This document shows, piece by piece, positions 9,236 to 18,884 of a DNA stretch of 64,000 bases. The DNA is from Lachnospiraceae bacterium. Its GTDB lineage: Bacteria; Bacillota; Clostridia; Lachnospirales; Lachnospiraceae. The notes beneath the pieces are model-generated. The model saw only the letters and a list, made by a program, of their open reading frames with translations, was not told the origin of the DNA and made no database searches. The first letter of the stretch is position 1; each line of letters begins with the position of its first letter. Location: contig JAFRSD010000012.1 in NCBI GenBank assembly GCA_017427775.1, positions 41,761 through 105,760 of the forward strand, written 5' to 3'. The translations under genes were made by a program, and so were the position numbers.

Positions 9236-9329
9236 TGCCGGCAGCCGGCATAACACGGCACATCGAACAACTTATTCCGCGGCTATCCGCCGCAACTCCA
9301 GACAACATCTTTTGAAAGCAGGCAACCGT

Positions 9330-10493
9330 TTGAAACGCAACCGAATCATTTTAAGCCTATTATGGATTCTCTCCGTGGTCGGGATTTCCTTCTACGGAGG
9401 GCCGGTTACGTACGGCTTTTTTATCATGATGACCATGATCCCCGTGCTGTCCTACGGGTATCTCTTTGCGGTTCGGTTTCGCTTTTCAATCTATCAGCGG
9501 CTGGAAGGCAAGACCTTCGTCAGCAATCACGCGATTCCCTTCTATTTTACGCTGCAAAATGAGGACTGGTTCGCATTTGCCTCGGTCCGCGTGCATTTCT
9601 ACAGTGATTTTTCGTCCGTTCTCGACCTGAAGGACGGCGAGGAATGCGAGCTGCTCCCGGAAGATGAGATTACCCGCGATACGACACTGATCTGTAAATA
9701 CCGCGGCACTTATATGGTCGGCATCCGTTCCGTCGAGATCACGGATTTTCTGCGCCTGTTCCGCATGACCTATAAAAACCCCGAGCCGCTCGAGGTTACC
9801 ATCAACCCGCAGACGGTTACGCTAGCAGAACTTCGAAGCATTAACCTTTCCCGCGTTCTGTCCCGCGAATACCCTGCCGGCCGCTCTGTTCCGGACCTGA
9901 CCGTGCGGGACTATATCCCGGGCGATGACCGGCGCCGCATCCACTGGAAGGCGACCGCGCGTACCAATCAGCTGATGACGCGTTTGGAGACCGGCGAAGA
10001 GCAGCAGAATATCAGCATTATTCTGAGTACCTGCCGGTACAGCTCCAAGCAGGCGGAATATCTTCCGACAGAGAACCGCATGCTCGAGATTGCGCTCGCC
10101 CTGTCCCGCTATTTTGTGCTGCAAGGCATTCCGGTCCGCGCTTATCACCGCGCCGACACTCCGGTTGACACGGCGGTAAATGACAACGCTTCCTTTGCTT
10201 CCTATTATGAACTCCTTTGCCGGATTTCGTTCTTCCCGACCGAAAAGGATAAACTTCTCTTTGATTCCCTCTGCAGCGCCGAATCCGTTCTTTCCGGCCG
10301 TGCCGCTTTCCTGATCCTTGCCCGGTGGACTGCCGCGGCTGAGGATTTCGTACGCCTTTTGAACGCGAACGGCGTCTCGGTTGTCGTATATCTTGTTTCC
10401 GACAGTTCCGCAGATCTTCCGAACGGGCTCACGCTGCCCCGTACGGAAATCGTTACGGTTTCGCCGGACGTAAAGCTTGAGGAGGTGCTGTGA
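9330..10493 (+). CDS. DUF58 domain protein
   Basis: A membrane-associated protein with two N-terminal hydrophobic helices (within about residues 5-50), a beta-rich middle, and the DUF58 hallmark DYIPGDDRRRIHWKATA followed by a von Willebrand-A-like C-terminal fold. DUF58 proteins are partners of MoxR ATPases. The cellular role is not settled, but envelope stress or protein maturation is often suggested. The start is uncertain: the frame opens at TTG 9312, but I prefer TTG 9330, giving an N-terminus of MKRNRII type with a weak AGG element 5-8 bases upstream. That yields 387 residues. The stop overlaps the next start. Confidence 0.82.
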   Translation: MKRNRIILSLLWILSVVGISFYGGPVTYGFFIMMTMIPVLSYGYLFAVRFRFSIYQRLEGKTFVSNHAIPFYFTLQNEDWFAFASVRVHFYSDFSSVLDLKDGEECELLPEDEITRDTTLICKYRGTYMVGIRSVEITDFLRLFRMTYKNPEPLEVTINPQTVTLAELRSINLSRVLSREYPAGRSVPDLTVRDYIPGDDRRRIHWKATARTNQLMTRLETGEEQQNISIILSTCRYSSKQAEYLPTENRMLEIALALSRYFVLQGIPVRAYHRADTPVDTAVNDNASFASYYELLCRISFFPTEKDKLLFDSLCSAESVLSGRAAFLILARWTAAAEDFVRLLNANGVSVVVYLVSDSSADLPNGLTLPRTEIVTVSPDVKLEEVL

Positions 10494-12706
10494 TGGGAAA
10501 ATACGGCCGTTACCTCTATGAATGCGTCCTCGCCGTTCCGCTTTCGATTGCCGTGCTTCTTCTTTGCTATGAGGATCTCGGTCTCAACAAAGCCGGGTTC
10601 TTTCCGTGCTGCTATGCCGCCGCTTCCTGCGGAGCATGCGCATTTCTCCTCTATCTGAAGGGGAAAGACCGCCTCCTTGCCGCGGGAACGATTGCCGTGT
10701 TGCTCGGGCTTGCCGGTGCTTACGGCCTGATCACCGATGACAAGCAATACTACTCCTCCCACAGTTACATCTGGCTCATCCCCGCCATCTCGGCCGGATG
10801 CTTCCTCGGCGGCTTTCTCTGTAAAAAGCTCCGCCTGTTCCGTTATCTCGCAGCTGTCGGCGTAATTGCCTCGCTTGTTTCGTTTCTGGTATTCGATTTT
10901 TATGTCACTAAACTCTGCGTGATGCTTTTTCTGTCCGTTCTCATCCTCCTTCTCGCCGATGAGACGCAGGTTATGTGGAAACGGAGCGGACGTACCGATC
11001 ACGCGCTGCACCTGACCTTTGTCGCCCCGTTCGTATTTCTGTGGCTCCTGTTCTGCCTGCTGTTTCCGGTCGGAAAGGATCCCTATAACTGGAATATCAT
11101 ACGGAATCTTTGGAATAAGATCACGGATATCGGCATCTCGATCTCCCAGTGGGGAAGCGGCAAAGGAGATGACTTCGACTCCTTCTCTCCCGGCTTTTCG
11201 GAAAGCGCCCGCATCATCGGCGGACGCATGAAGGACAATTCGGCGGTTCTGCTACGCGTCGAGCCGGTCATGGGCACGCCCCCTTCCTTCCGTCTTGCCG
11301 GAGAGGCCTGCGATACTTTCCGCAACATGGAATGGACAGCCACGATCACCGACAGCAAGCGCGAACCGGAATTCGACACGCTCGAGACCCGTTGTGCTTT
11401 GGAGAAAGTCCGGAATGCTACGGATTACATGCAGTCGATGGAAATCCGCGTGACATACCGTAAATTTACCTCCCGCCATCTCTTCGTTCCGGATAAGGTT
11501 GTCATCCGCGGCACCACGCTCGCGGCTTTGACCGTATCCGAACAGGGCCGTAACCTTGTTTACGCTAAGAAGAAAGGCCTCAACAACCAGTACGTCGTAA
11601 ACGGATACCGGGTAAACCTGCTGCATTCCGCATTTTCCGACCTGATCAGGAACGCTCCCGCCATCACTGAGGAGGATTGGAAGCAGCTCACATCAAGGGC
11701 CGATGTCTCCGCCTACGCAAAGAGCTATGATAACTTTCTCCGCTACCGGGAGAACATCAGGAAAGACTACCTCAAGCCGATTACGCTTCCGGATTCCGCG
11801 AAGGCTTTCGTCGAGGAAGTCACCGCAGGTGCGGAAACACCTTTCGAGCGTATGCTCCGCATCGGACAGGCGCTGAACGGCTTTTCCTACACGGCTTCGC
11901 CCGGCCGCTTCCCTTCCTATGTGAAAGACGCTTCGTCTTTCTTAGAGTATTTCCTTTCCGCCAGACGCGGTTACTGTTCGCATTTTGCTACCGCGATGAC
12001 GCTTTTCGCCTGGTCGGAAGGTCTGCCCGCCCGTTATGTGCACGGCTTCAGCGTAACCTTAAACGACCGTGCCTCGGTTGACGTGACCGGTGATAACGCG
12101 CACGCATGGTGCGAGATTTATTTCGAAAACATCGGCTGGATCCCGTTCGATATTACGCCCGGCTTTACGAATGACGCCTACTGGGCGACAAGCAGCGAGC
12201 GGAACGACCGGATCTGGGATTCCGGCTCGACCCCTTCCACTCCACGAACACCGGCACAGGAACCTGAAGAGGAGGAGAAGACGCCTGTTCCCATCAAGGA
12301 AATCCTGTTCCTTGTTCTGATCGGAATCGCAATCCTGTTTGCATTTACCGTCCTCGTGCTTCTTGCCGACCGCGTGATCACCCTGAGCCGCTTTGCAAGG
12401 CTGTCCGACACGGACAAAGTGTCCGCTTTGTACCGGCGCAACTGCAGGGTTCTCTCGTACCTCGGTCTGCCGATGAAGAAAGAGGAAACGCTTTCGGATT
12501 ACAAAGCCCGGTTATCCGCTTCGCTTCCGAAGAAAGCGATTTCCTGGATTGATTCCTACGAGCAGTTCCTTTACGGCACCCCGGACGACATGCCGCGTAT
12601 CGTAAAATCCCTGGCTTCCGGCAACCGCAGCCTGATCGAAGTCTTCCGGAAACAGCACCGCAGAAAATACCTGCTGTACGTGATCGGAAACCGGCTGATC
12701 CATTGA
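10493..12706 (+). CDS. Multi-spanning membrane transglutaminase-like protein (TgpA type)
   Basis: A 737-residue membrane protein: about six helices in the first 190 residues, a large external region with a transglutaminase-like core, another helix near residue 605-625 and a cytoplasmic tail. The catalytic triad can be placed in GYCSHFA (Cys), DNAHAWCE (His) and GWIPFDIT (Asp). It probably acts on extracytoplasmic proteins or peptidoglycan-linked peptides, and completes the MoxR-DUF58-transglutaminase cluster. I chose ATG 10493 over the GTG at 10490 because AGGAGGT ends 6 bases before it. The start overlaps the DUF58 stop codon. Confidence 0.86.
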   Translation: MGKYGRYLYECVLAVPLSIAVLLLCYEDLGLNKAGFFPCCYAAASCGACAFLLYLKGKDRLLAAGTIAVLLGLAGAYGLITDDKQYYSSHSYIWLIPAISAGCFLGGFLCKKLRLFRYLAAVGVIASLVSFLVFDFYVTKLCVMLFLSVLILLLADETQVMWKRSGRTDHALHLTFVAPFVFLWLLFCLLFPVGKDPYNWNIIRNLWNKITDIGISISQWGSGKGDDFDSFSPGFSESARIIGGRMKDNSAVLLRVEPVMGTPPSFRLAGEACDTFRNMEWTATITDSKREPEFDTLETRCALEKVRNATDYMQSMEIRVTYRKFTSRHLFVPDKVVIRGTTLAALTVSEQGRNLVYAKKKGLNNQYVVNGYRVNLLHSAFSDLIRNAPAITEEDWKQLTSRADVSAYAKSYDNFLRYRENIRKDYLKPITLPDSAKAFVEEVTAGAETPFERMLRIGQALNGFSYTASPGRFPSYVKDASSFLEYFLSARRGYCSHFATAMTLFAWSEGLPARYVHGFSVTLNDRASVDVTGDNAHAWCEIYFENIGWIPFDITPGFTNDAYWATSSERNDRIWDSGSTPSTPRTPAQEPEEEEKTPVPIKEILFLVLIGIAILFAFTVLVLLADRVITLSRFARLSDTDKVSALYRRNCRVLSYLGLPMKKEETLSDYKARLSASLPKKAISWIDSYEQFLYGTPDDMPRIVKSLASGNRSLIEVFRKQHRRKYLLYVIGNRLIH

Positions 12707-12742
12707 TCCAATCCTTCCGTAATCTGTTCTTTCCGCAAAATA

Positions 12743-12778
12743 CAGCACCCTCTCTGCCCGACGGCAAAGAGGGTGCTG
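12743..12778. terminator. Bidirectional terminator between convergent genes
   Basis: An 11-bp perfect stem (CAGCACCCTCT at 12743-12753 against 12768-12778) lies between the convergent transglutaminase and permease genes. T-rich stretches follow on both strands, though they are short. It probably ends both operons. Confidence 0.75.
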
Positions 12779-12799
12779 CTTCTTTAGAGGAGATCATTC

Positions 12800-13843
12800 T
12801 TATGAATTGTTCGCGCTTTTCTTTTTCGACCGCCGTCCGAGTACAACGCTCTGCAACAGGATGAAGAAGCAAAGCATTCCGCCGGTGGTGATACTCTGCC
12901 ACCAGGGGTCATTCAGACCGCTCGATACAACGATTTTCTTAATGGTGGTAAGGCTCAAAGCTCCGAAAAACGTGCCGATCACATTTCCGACACCGCCCGT
13001 AAGGAGCGTACCGCCGATGATGGAGGAAGCAATCGCGTTCATTTCCATACCGGCCGCGTTGGTGGCATTTCCCGCTGCCGTATGCATCAGAAACACATAT
13101 CCCGAGATTCCGCTCAGAAGTCCGCAGATCACATAACTCAGGAAACGGGTTCTCTTCACATTGATGCCGAGCATCAGTGCGCTTTGCTGGTTACCGCCCA
13201 TCGCGTAGAAATTCCGTCCGAGCCGGCCGTACTTTAACAGGAGAAATACGAAGATCACAACGGTCAATGCTATGATCACCCCGATTTCCATCTCCGCGGG
13301 AATCACGTTGCCGTTCGGAACGCGGTGCCCGAGCCAGCGGATTTTAATCTCTTTGTTATTGTGAAGCTGAAGGAAGCCTTTATGGGTAACCTTCTGCGGA
13401 TCAACCGAAAGAATCGTCGTCATTCCTCTAGCGAAGAACATTCCCGCGAGCGTTACGATAAACGGCTGAATCTCAAGGTAACTGATCAGGAATCCCTGAA
13501 CCAGCCCGAATGCAAGCCCGATTCCCACCGCAAGCAATACGGAAAGGAAAATGTTACCGCCCTTATTCAAGTATATGGCGCAGCTCATAACGACAAAGGA
13601 AGTAACGGCGCCGACACTGATATCGATACCTCCGCCGATCATGACAATGGTCAGTCCGCAAGATACGATGATCAGACTGGCGTTATCGTTTAACATATCG
13701 AAGATCTGCTGGGGGCGAAGGAATCCGCCGCCGAGGAAGATCATCGCAAAAACATACATGATGCAGAAGATCCCGATGGTGATTGTCATCAGAAGCTGCG
13801 TATCGGTAAGCGGTTCTCTTCTCTTAAAAAGGTTCTTCATCAT
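12800..13843 (-). CDS. yjfF: Sugar ABC transporter permease (YjfF-like)
   Basis: A 347-residue, roughly ten-helix permease of the ribose/galactofuranose (BPD_transp_2, AraH/RbsC) family. It contains the family segments SCGLTIVMIGGGIDISVG and GGTLLTGGVGNVIGT. Last of four transport genes in the order of E. coli ytfQ-ytfR-ytfT-yjfF, it should form the membrane channel together with the preceding permease. I start it at ATG 13843, which overlaps the previous stop as ATGA and has GGAG 7 bases upstream. The longer frame to 13912 lies inside the preceding gene. The exact sugar cannot be read from sequence. Confidence 0.85.
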   Translation of the reverse strand: MMKNLFKRREPLTDTQLLMTITIGIFCIMYVFAMIFLGGGFLRPQQIFDMLNDNASLIIVSCGLTIVMIGGGIDISVGAVTSFVVMSCAIYLNKGGNIFLSVLLAVGIGLAFGLVQGFLISYLEIQPFIVTLAGMFFARGMTTILSVDPQKVTHKGFLQLHNNKEIKIRWLGHRVPNGNVIPAEMEIGVIIALTVVIFVFLLLKYGRLGRNFYAMGGNQQSALMLGINVKRTRFLSYVICGLLSGISGYVFLMHTAAGNATNAAGMEMNAIASSIIGGTLLTGGVGNVIGTFFGALSLTTIKKIVVSSGLNDPWWQSITTGGMLCFFILLQSVVLGRRSKKKSANNS

Positions 13844-14922
13844 TCTTCCGCTCCTTTCGCCGATACTTTCTTCCGGTTCTCCGAAAGTCGCATCATGAGC
13901 TTTGTGAACCACTGTTTCACCACCGGTGAGCCGATGACAACAAGAAGCACGATAACGATGGCTTTATAAGCCTTTACGTTCGTGGAGGAAACCTTCATCG
14001 CGTAAAGCGTTATGGTAAGCGTTTGAATGATATAGGCGCCGAGTATGCTTCCGATGATTTTGAACCGGCCTCCGCCGAGGCTGTTTCCGCCGATTGCAAC
14101 GGCTAAGATCGCGTCCATCTCGACATCGAGAAGCAACGTCTCATGGTTGATCAATCCGAGGCGGGATACGCCGATGCAGCCTGCCGCCGATACGCACGCA
14201 CCGAGCAGCACAAAGCTTAACAGTTTGATAAATGTCGGATCGACTCCGTTCAGCCGGGCCGCCGCACCGTTGATTCCGACGGACTGCGTGAACAGTTCAA
14301 GCGACGTAAACCGGAACAGCAGCTTAAACAGAATTGCCATTACAACCACAATGATTACGGGGGTCGGTATCGGAATTCCCGGGATAAATCCGCCGATTGC
14401 GGAAAGAATCGGGTTCGAGATCGTAGGCGTCGCCCCGCCGTTGATCCAGTATGCGATGGACCGTCCGCATGTATATAAGATCAGCGTTGCGATCATCGGC
14501 TGAATCTTAAACACCGCCACCAGCGTCCCGTTGAACGCGCCGAACAGCATTGCCACGACGCAGGAAAGGAGGAATGCCAGCAAAACCGTTCCTCCGGAAA
14601 CCGAAGAGGCGGATTTCAATACCTTGACGAATACGCTTCCGGCGATGGCCGCTGCCGCTCCGACACTGATATCCTGGCCGCCGCAGGCCGCCGTTACAAG
14701 CGTCATTCCGATTGCGAGGATCGCCAGCTCACTCGCCCCGTTGATGATACTGATGATGTTGCCTGACAATACGGCGTTTCCGTCACTGTTATGTGCGATA
14801 CCGATGCTGAAGAAGCCCGGGTCGCGGATCAGATTGAATACCGCGAGAAGCGCTATCGCAATGATCGGGATGGTCAACTGTCCGAGCCCGCCGCGAAAGA
14901 GTTTTCTGCCGATTTTCTTCAT
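13840..14922 (-). CDS. ytfT: Sugar ABC transporter permease (YtfT-like)
   Basis: A 360-residue hydrophobic permease of the same BPD_transp_2 family, with the conserved TLVTAACGGQDISVGAAAAI stretch near the second and third helices. It pairs with the YjfF-like permease downstream and with the double-domain ATPase upstream. ATG 14922 (GGAGG 9 bases upstream) is preferred to GTG 14925. The ATG shares its first base with the ATPase stop, so the genes are translationally coupled. Assignment to galactofuranose-type uptake follows gene order and similarity to ytfT and is inferred. Confidence 0.85.
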   Translation of the reverse strand: MKKIGRKLFRGGLGQLTIPIIAIALLAVFNLIRDPGFFSIGIAHNSDGNAVLSGNIISIINGASELAILAIGMTLVTAACGGQDISVGAAAAIAGSVFVKVLKSASSVSGGTVLLAFLLSCVVAMLFGAFNGTLVAVFKIQPMIATLILYTCGRSIAYWINGGATPTISNPILSAIGGFIPGIPIPTPVIIVVVMAILFKLLFRFTSLELFTQSVGINGAAARLNGVDPTFIKLLSFVLLGACVSAAGCIGVSRLGLINHETLLLDVEMDAILAVAIGGNSLGGGRFKIIGSILGAYIIQTLTITLYAMKVSSTNVKAYKAIVIVLLVVIGSPVVKQWFTKLMMRLSENRKKVSAKGAEE

Positions 14923-16421
14923 CACGCTTCACCTCCCGCGATGGTCTTCATTACCTGTGTCTGATTCAGATCCTTTCCGGTCAGCTCGCCCACAATATGC
15001 CGGTCACGCATGACAATCAGCCGGCTGCAGGTCCGAAGCATCTCCTCAACCTCGGAAGAGATAAATGTAATACTCATTCCTTCCTCGGAAAGTTTCAGAA
15101 CGAGTTTCTGAATCTCCAGTTTGGTTCCCACGTCGATTCCTCTCGTGGGCTCATCAAGGATCAGATAATCGGGATGCGTCAGAAGCCATCTCGCAAGAAT
15201 TACCTTCTGCTGGTTTCCGCCGGAGAGAGACCCGACCGGCGTCTCCCTGCTTGCGGTCTTGATGTTTAACGCTTTTATGTATTCGTCTGCGAACGCCTCC
15301 GATTCGCTTCGGCTGATCGGCTTAAAGATGCCGTTCATGACCTGAAGCGCGAGGATGATGTTCTCGCGAACGCTTAAATCCGCAATAATACCGTCACGTT
15401 TACGGTCCTCGGCAAGATATCCGATGCCGTGTTTCATCGCTTCGATCGGACGCGTGATCTTAACCGGCTTTCCTTTGACGGTTACCGTGCCGCCGTTCAC
15501 TTTGTCGGCACCGAAGATGGCGCGGACGCTTTCGCTTCTTCCCGAACCGAGAAGTCCCGTAAACCCGTTGACTTCACCCCTTCGGATGGAAAAGTCAAAC
15601 GGCATTGCTTCGGAACTCGAAAGCTCCTTTGCCTCATAGAAAACTTCCTGCTGCATGATTTTTACATCTTCGCTGTCGCCCAGGTTACTGAGTTCTTCGA
15701 GCTCTTTGCCGATCATCTTCGACACAAGCTGCACCTGCGGCAGCTCTTCGGTCAGGTATTCACCGACGAGTTCTCCGTTTCGAAGTACCGTGATCCGGTC
15801 ACTGACCTCATAAACCTGCTCCAAGAAGTGGGTGACAAATATGATGCCGACGCCCTGTCCGCGAAGATCCCTCATCAGTTTGAACAACATCTTCACTTCG
15901 TTATCATCGAGGGATGAGGTCGGCTCGTCGAGAATTAAAACCTTACACTGCATGTCCACCGCGCGGGCAATGGCTACCATCTGCTGAACGGCAAGGGAAC
16001 AGTTTCCGAGAAGCTGCGTGCTTCTTGCCGGGATTCCGAGTTTTTGAAGAATCTCATCCGCGCGTTTCTCACGGTCCTTGTGACGAATCACAATGCCGCT
16101 CTTTCTGCCGATGAACATGTTCTCGGAAACGGTTAGATTCGGGCACAGGGTAATCTCCTGATACACCGTGCTGATTCCTTTATTCTGGGCGTCTTCCGGC
16201 GAGCGGATCACGATACTTTCCCCATCAAGCCGGATTTCACCGCCGTCCATCTGATACACGCCCGTCAGCACCTTGATCAGGGTGGATTTGCCGGCTCCGT
16301 TTTCTCCCATCAACGCATGAATTTCTCCCCTTCTTAAGGAAAAGTCCACGCCGTTCAAGGCATGAACGCCCGGAAATCGTTTATCGATGCCGCGCATCGT
16401 CAGTAAACATTCTTCCTGCAT
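14922..16421 (-). CDS. ytfR: Sugar ABC transporter ATPase, two NBDs (YtfR-like)
   Basis: A 499-residue tandem nucleotide-binding protein of the RbsA/MglA/YtfR group. The first domain has Walker A GENGAGKST (about 39-47), Walker B VLILDEPTSSLD and the switch His in FVTHFLEQV. The second has the usual weak P-loop LLGSGRSE, a good LSGGNQQKV signature and LILDEPTRGID. It energises import by the two downstream permeases. ATG 16421 is preceded by GGAGG at 7 bases. A terminator-like hairpin separates it from the binding-protein gene, so it is probably expressed at a lower level than that gene. Confidence 0.9.
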   Translation of the reverse strand: MQEECLLTMRGIDKRFPGVHALNGVDFSLRRGEIHALMGENGAGKSTLIKVLTGVYQMDGGEIRLDGESIVIRSPEDAQNKGISTVYQEITLCPNLTVSENMFIGRKSGIVIRHKDREKRADEILQKLGIPARSTQLLGNCSLAVQQMVAIARAVDMQCKVLILDEPTSSLDDNEVKMLFKLMRDLRGQGVGIIFVTHFLEQVYEVSDRITVLRNGELVGEYLTEELPQVQLVSKMIGKELEELSNLGDSEDVKIMQQEVFYEAKELSSSEAMPFDFSIRRGEVNGFTGLLGSGRSESVRAIFGADKVNGGTVTVKGKPVKITRPIEAMKHGIGYLAEDRKRDGIIADLSVRENIILALQVMNGIFKPISRSESEAFADEYIKALNIKTASRETPVGSLSGGNQQKVILARWLLTHPDYLILDEPTRGIDVGTKLEIQKLVLKLSEEGMSITFISSEVEEMLRTCSRLIVMRDRHIVGELTGKDLNQTQVMKTIAGGEA

Positions 16422-16450
16422 GCCAATCCTCCATTTCCATACGATTCCCG

Positions 16451-16502
16451 AAAAAAGCGCAGCCGAAGCTGATTGCCTCAGCCCAGCTGCGCGATTTCGC
16501 CG
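16451..16502 (-). terminator. Intra-operon terminator/attenuator after the binding-protein gene
   Basis: On the minus strand GCGCAGC (16502-16496) pairs with GCTGCGC (16463-16457), with further pairing inside the loop, followed directly by six T residues (16456-16451). It sits between the binding-protein stop and the ATPase start. Such partial terminators commonly keep binding protein above transporter levels. Confidence 0.7.
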
Positions 16503-16511
16503 GATTATCGA

Positions 16512-17471
16512 TCATTCACCAAGACCGTAGGTATTGATGTCATTTTCCGTAATGGTCTTCGCGTCGAAGCCCTTCTCTTCGTTGATAATAAGCTTCTGGG
16601 AAGGAGCCTTTCCGCTCTTGATCAAATCGTTGATGATCTTAGCCTGGAACGGGCTGCACTGTCCGTCGTAGTTCCATTTTCCTGCAAGGAGCTCACGAAG
16701 TGCCCACTTGTTGCAGTCAAAACCGATAACGATAACCTTGCCGTCCACACCGTGCGTAATGCCTGCTTCGTCAAGTGCCGCTACGGCACCTTTTGCCATG
16801 CCGTCGTTCTCAGCATAGATTACGTTGAAATCTTCGCCGCTGTTGATAACGGTCTCAACGATCTTCTTTGCTTCTGCTTCATCCCAAGCTGCCGTCTGCT
16901 GAACAACCTTCTTCATCTTGCCGGAAGCAAACTGTGCATCAAGAGCACCGGTACGTCCAACCTGAGCGTCGGAACCCATGTAACCCTGGATGTGGATAAC
17001 CCTGTATTCCGGAAGGTTCTGGGAAAGGAGCCAGTTTACGGCGGTGTCGCCTTCTTTGGCCATGTCGGAAACAACGGCTGCCTCGTAAAGGCTCTCGTCA
17101 ACGGCAATCATACGGTCAAAGATGTAAACCTTAACGCCTGCATCCTTTGCCTTCTTGAGAACGTCATCCCAACCGGTTGTCTCAGCTGCGGAGATCAGGA
17201 GGTAATCAACGCCGTCCGTGATGAATCCCTTCGCTGCCTGAAGCTGCTCGTCATTAACCTTGCTGTAGAAGGTCTTGAGCTCGTATCCGTTCTCAGCAGA
17301 GAAAACAGTCTCAATGTCCTTTACATTTGCTTCACGGTAACCGGACTCTGACGGCGGGTTGTTAACAACGCCGATCTTGATCTTGCCGTCTCCTTCCTTT
17401 TTACCGCAGGCTGTCGCCATACAGCAGACAACAAGCGCAAACACCAATAACAAAGCTTTAATCTTTCGCAT
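16512..17471 (-). CDS. Periplasmic-type sugar-binding lipoprotein of the transporter
   Basis: A 319-residue lipoprotein with a signal peptide ending in a lipobox (MATAC, Cys22) and a type I periplasmic binding protein fold (Peripla_BP_4), seen in KIGVVNNPPSES, DGVDYLLISAAE and DAGVKVYIFDR. It should capture the sugar outside the membrane for the downstream ATPase and permeases. It diverges more from E. coli YtfQ than the second binding protein at 20348-21322. It has its own leader, because the regulator gene before it ends at a strong terminator. AGGAGGA precedes the ATG at a good distance. Confidence 0.85.
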   Translation of the reverse strand: MRKIKALLLVFALVVCCMATACGKKEGDGKIKIGVVNNPPSESGYREANVKDIETVFSAENGYELKTFYSKVNDEQLQAAKGFITDGVDYLLISAAETTGWDDVLKKAKDAGVKVYIFDRMIAVDESLYEAAVVSDMAKEGDTAVNWLLSQNLPEYRVIHIQGYMGSDAQVGRTGALDAQFASGKMKKVVQQTAAWDEAEAKKIVETVINSGEDFNVIYAENDGMAKGAVAALDEAGITHGVDGKVIVIGFDCNKWALRELLAGKWNYDGQCSPFQAKIINDLIKSGKAPSQKLIINEEKGFDAKTITENDINTYGLGE

Positions 17472-17575
17472 TTTTGCTATCCTCCTTCTGATATAAGGCC
17501 GTCATCGACCTTCCGAGGATAAGGATAGCTTATTTCGAAGAAGCGGTAAATCAAGGTTCATTTCGACTTGGTTCA

Positions 17576-17614
17576 AAATAAAACCGCGTTTGGATCGGTT
17601 TATCCAAACGCGGT
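17576..17614 (-). terminator. Rho-independent terminator of the two-component operon
   Basis: A 13-bp perfect stem (17583-17595 against 17602-17614, ACCGCGTTTGGAT type, 6-base loop) is followed on the minus strand by a T-rich tract. It lies 10 bases after the stop of the AraC-type regulator and insulates it from the transporter genes. Confidence 0.9.
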
Positions 17615-17624
17615 AAGAATCTTT

Positions 17625-18884
17625 TTATTCCGGTTGATTTTGATATTGCGCCCGGTATTCCGAGGGCGTCATTCCGGTGTTTTTCTTGAAAATGTAGCTG
17701 AAATAATGTGCGTCGTTGTACCCGACCTCACCCGCAATCTGCGAACTTCTTTCGTTGGTGGTCCGCAGCAGTTCCTTGGCTTTATTCAGACGAAGATAGA
17801 TCAGATACTCGGTAAACGTCTGTCCCTTCTGCTGGGAGAAGACCGTCGAAAACCGGCTGCTGCTCATGTTAACGGCTTTCGCGACATCCTGAAGCATCAG
17901 ATTCGGATTCGTAAAATGAAGCGACATATACAGTTTCGCTTCACTGATGACGGCAGGCGTCTTCTCATCCGCCGAGTCTCCCATCTCTCTCACGCCTAGA
18001 ATGATCGAATTTTCATCCGTCCGTTCAACAAGCAAATGGCGGATATGCCTCGCGGTTTTAAAGCTGCGATAGATTTCTTCCGGCTTTTCGACGATCTCTC
18101 CGATCCCGACACGGATCTCTTTCAATCCCGTATGCTCTAGCTCCCGGGCAAGCGTTGTGGCAAATGCATACGCTCTTTCTTCCACATCTTCCGAGGTATC
18201 TCCCGTGATCAAAAACCTCGTTCCGACCCTTCCGGGAGACGGCAGAGCAAACCCGCCGCTCGATTCCGACAGTTCTCCGGCCACTGCCTGTCCCTCAGCC
18301 GTCGGGGAAAATGCCGCGTCAATTACCGTATAAAACGGTGCCGGAACGGAACACCCCATCGAGGCAAGCTGCGTAAGAACATCCGGCGCATCCTCTTCGG
18401 CCGCCTCGTTCGAAAAGAGCGACCCGATCAGCTTTTCCTTTACCAGCTTACCGCCGCTTTCCATTCTCGCACGCAGACTGGCCGCATGTTCAAAGGTATT
18501 GCGTTCCGCCGTCAGCTGTGCGCTCACTTTATCCAGTACTTCTTTCAGATTGCCCGCATTGATGGGCTTCAGCATGTACTCGCGAACTCCCAGCTGGATA
18601 CACTGGCGGGCATATTCAAACTCATCATAACCGCTTAAGACGATGACGCCGATCCACGGCATCTGTTTCTGCATGATCCGGCAAAGCTCGATCCCGTCCA
18701 TAAACGGCATTCTTATGTCGGTTATGACAATATCGGGGTTGGTGTCCCGTATCATCGGAAGCGCCATTTCACCGTCCGGTGCTTCTCCGACCAGAACGTA
18801 CGGCGTATCCTCCCAGGGAAAAGACTCCCGGATTCCCTCTCTGACAACGATTTCGTCATCAACCAGAAATACTTTCATTTTCAT
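17625..18884 (-). CDS. AraC-type response regulator (YesN-like)
   Basis: A 419-residue response regulator: an N-terminal receiver with the phospho-accepting Asp in ITDIRMP (Asp56), acidic pocket DDE (9-11) and Lys in YMLKPI, a middle linker, and a C-terminal AraC helix-turn-helix pair (about 315-412, ending in the EVGYNDAHYFSYIFKKNTG signature). It is the partner of the histidine kinase whose gene it overlaps by 26 bases, and is likely to activate the sugar transport operon downstream. ATG 18884 and ATG 18878 are both possible starts. AGGAG lies 4 and 10 bases before them respectively. Confidence 0.9.
   Translation of the reverse strand: MKMKVFLVDDEIVVREGIRESFPWEDTPYVLVGEAPDGEMALPMIRDTNPDIVITDIRMPFMDGIELCRIMQKQMPWIGVIVLSGYDEFEYARQCIQLGVREYMLKPINAGNLKEVLDKVSAQLTAERNTFEHAASLRARMESGGKLVKEKLIGSLFSNEAAEEDAPDVLTQLASMGCSVPAPFYTVIDAAFSPTAEGQAVAGELSESSGGFALPSPGRVGTRFLITGDTSEDVEERAYAFATTLARELEHTGLKEIRVGIGEIVEKPEEIYRSFKTARHIRHLLVERTDENSIILGVREMGDSADEKTPAVISEAKLYMSLHFTNPNLMLQDVAKAVNMSSSRFSTVFSQQKGQTFTEYLIYLRLNKAKELLRTTNERSSQIAGEVGYNDAHYFSYIFKKNTGMTPSEYRAQYQNQPE

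Noticed and set aside
9237..9249. TGCCGG/CCGGCA hairpin between moxR and DUF58 as a terminator
   Set aside because: Only a 6-bp stem, no T-run, and the downstream genes belong to the same cluster.
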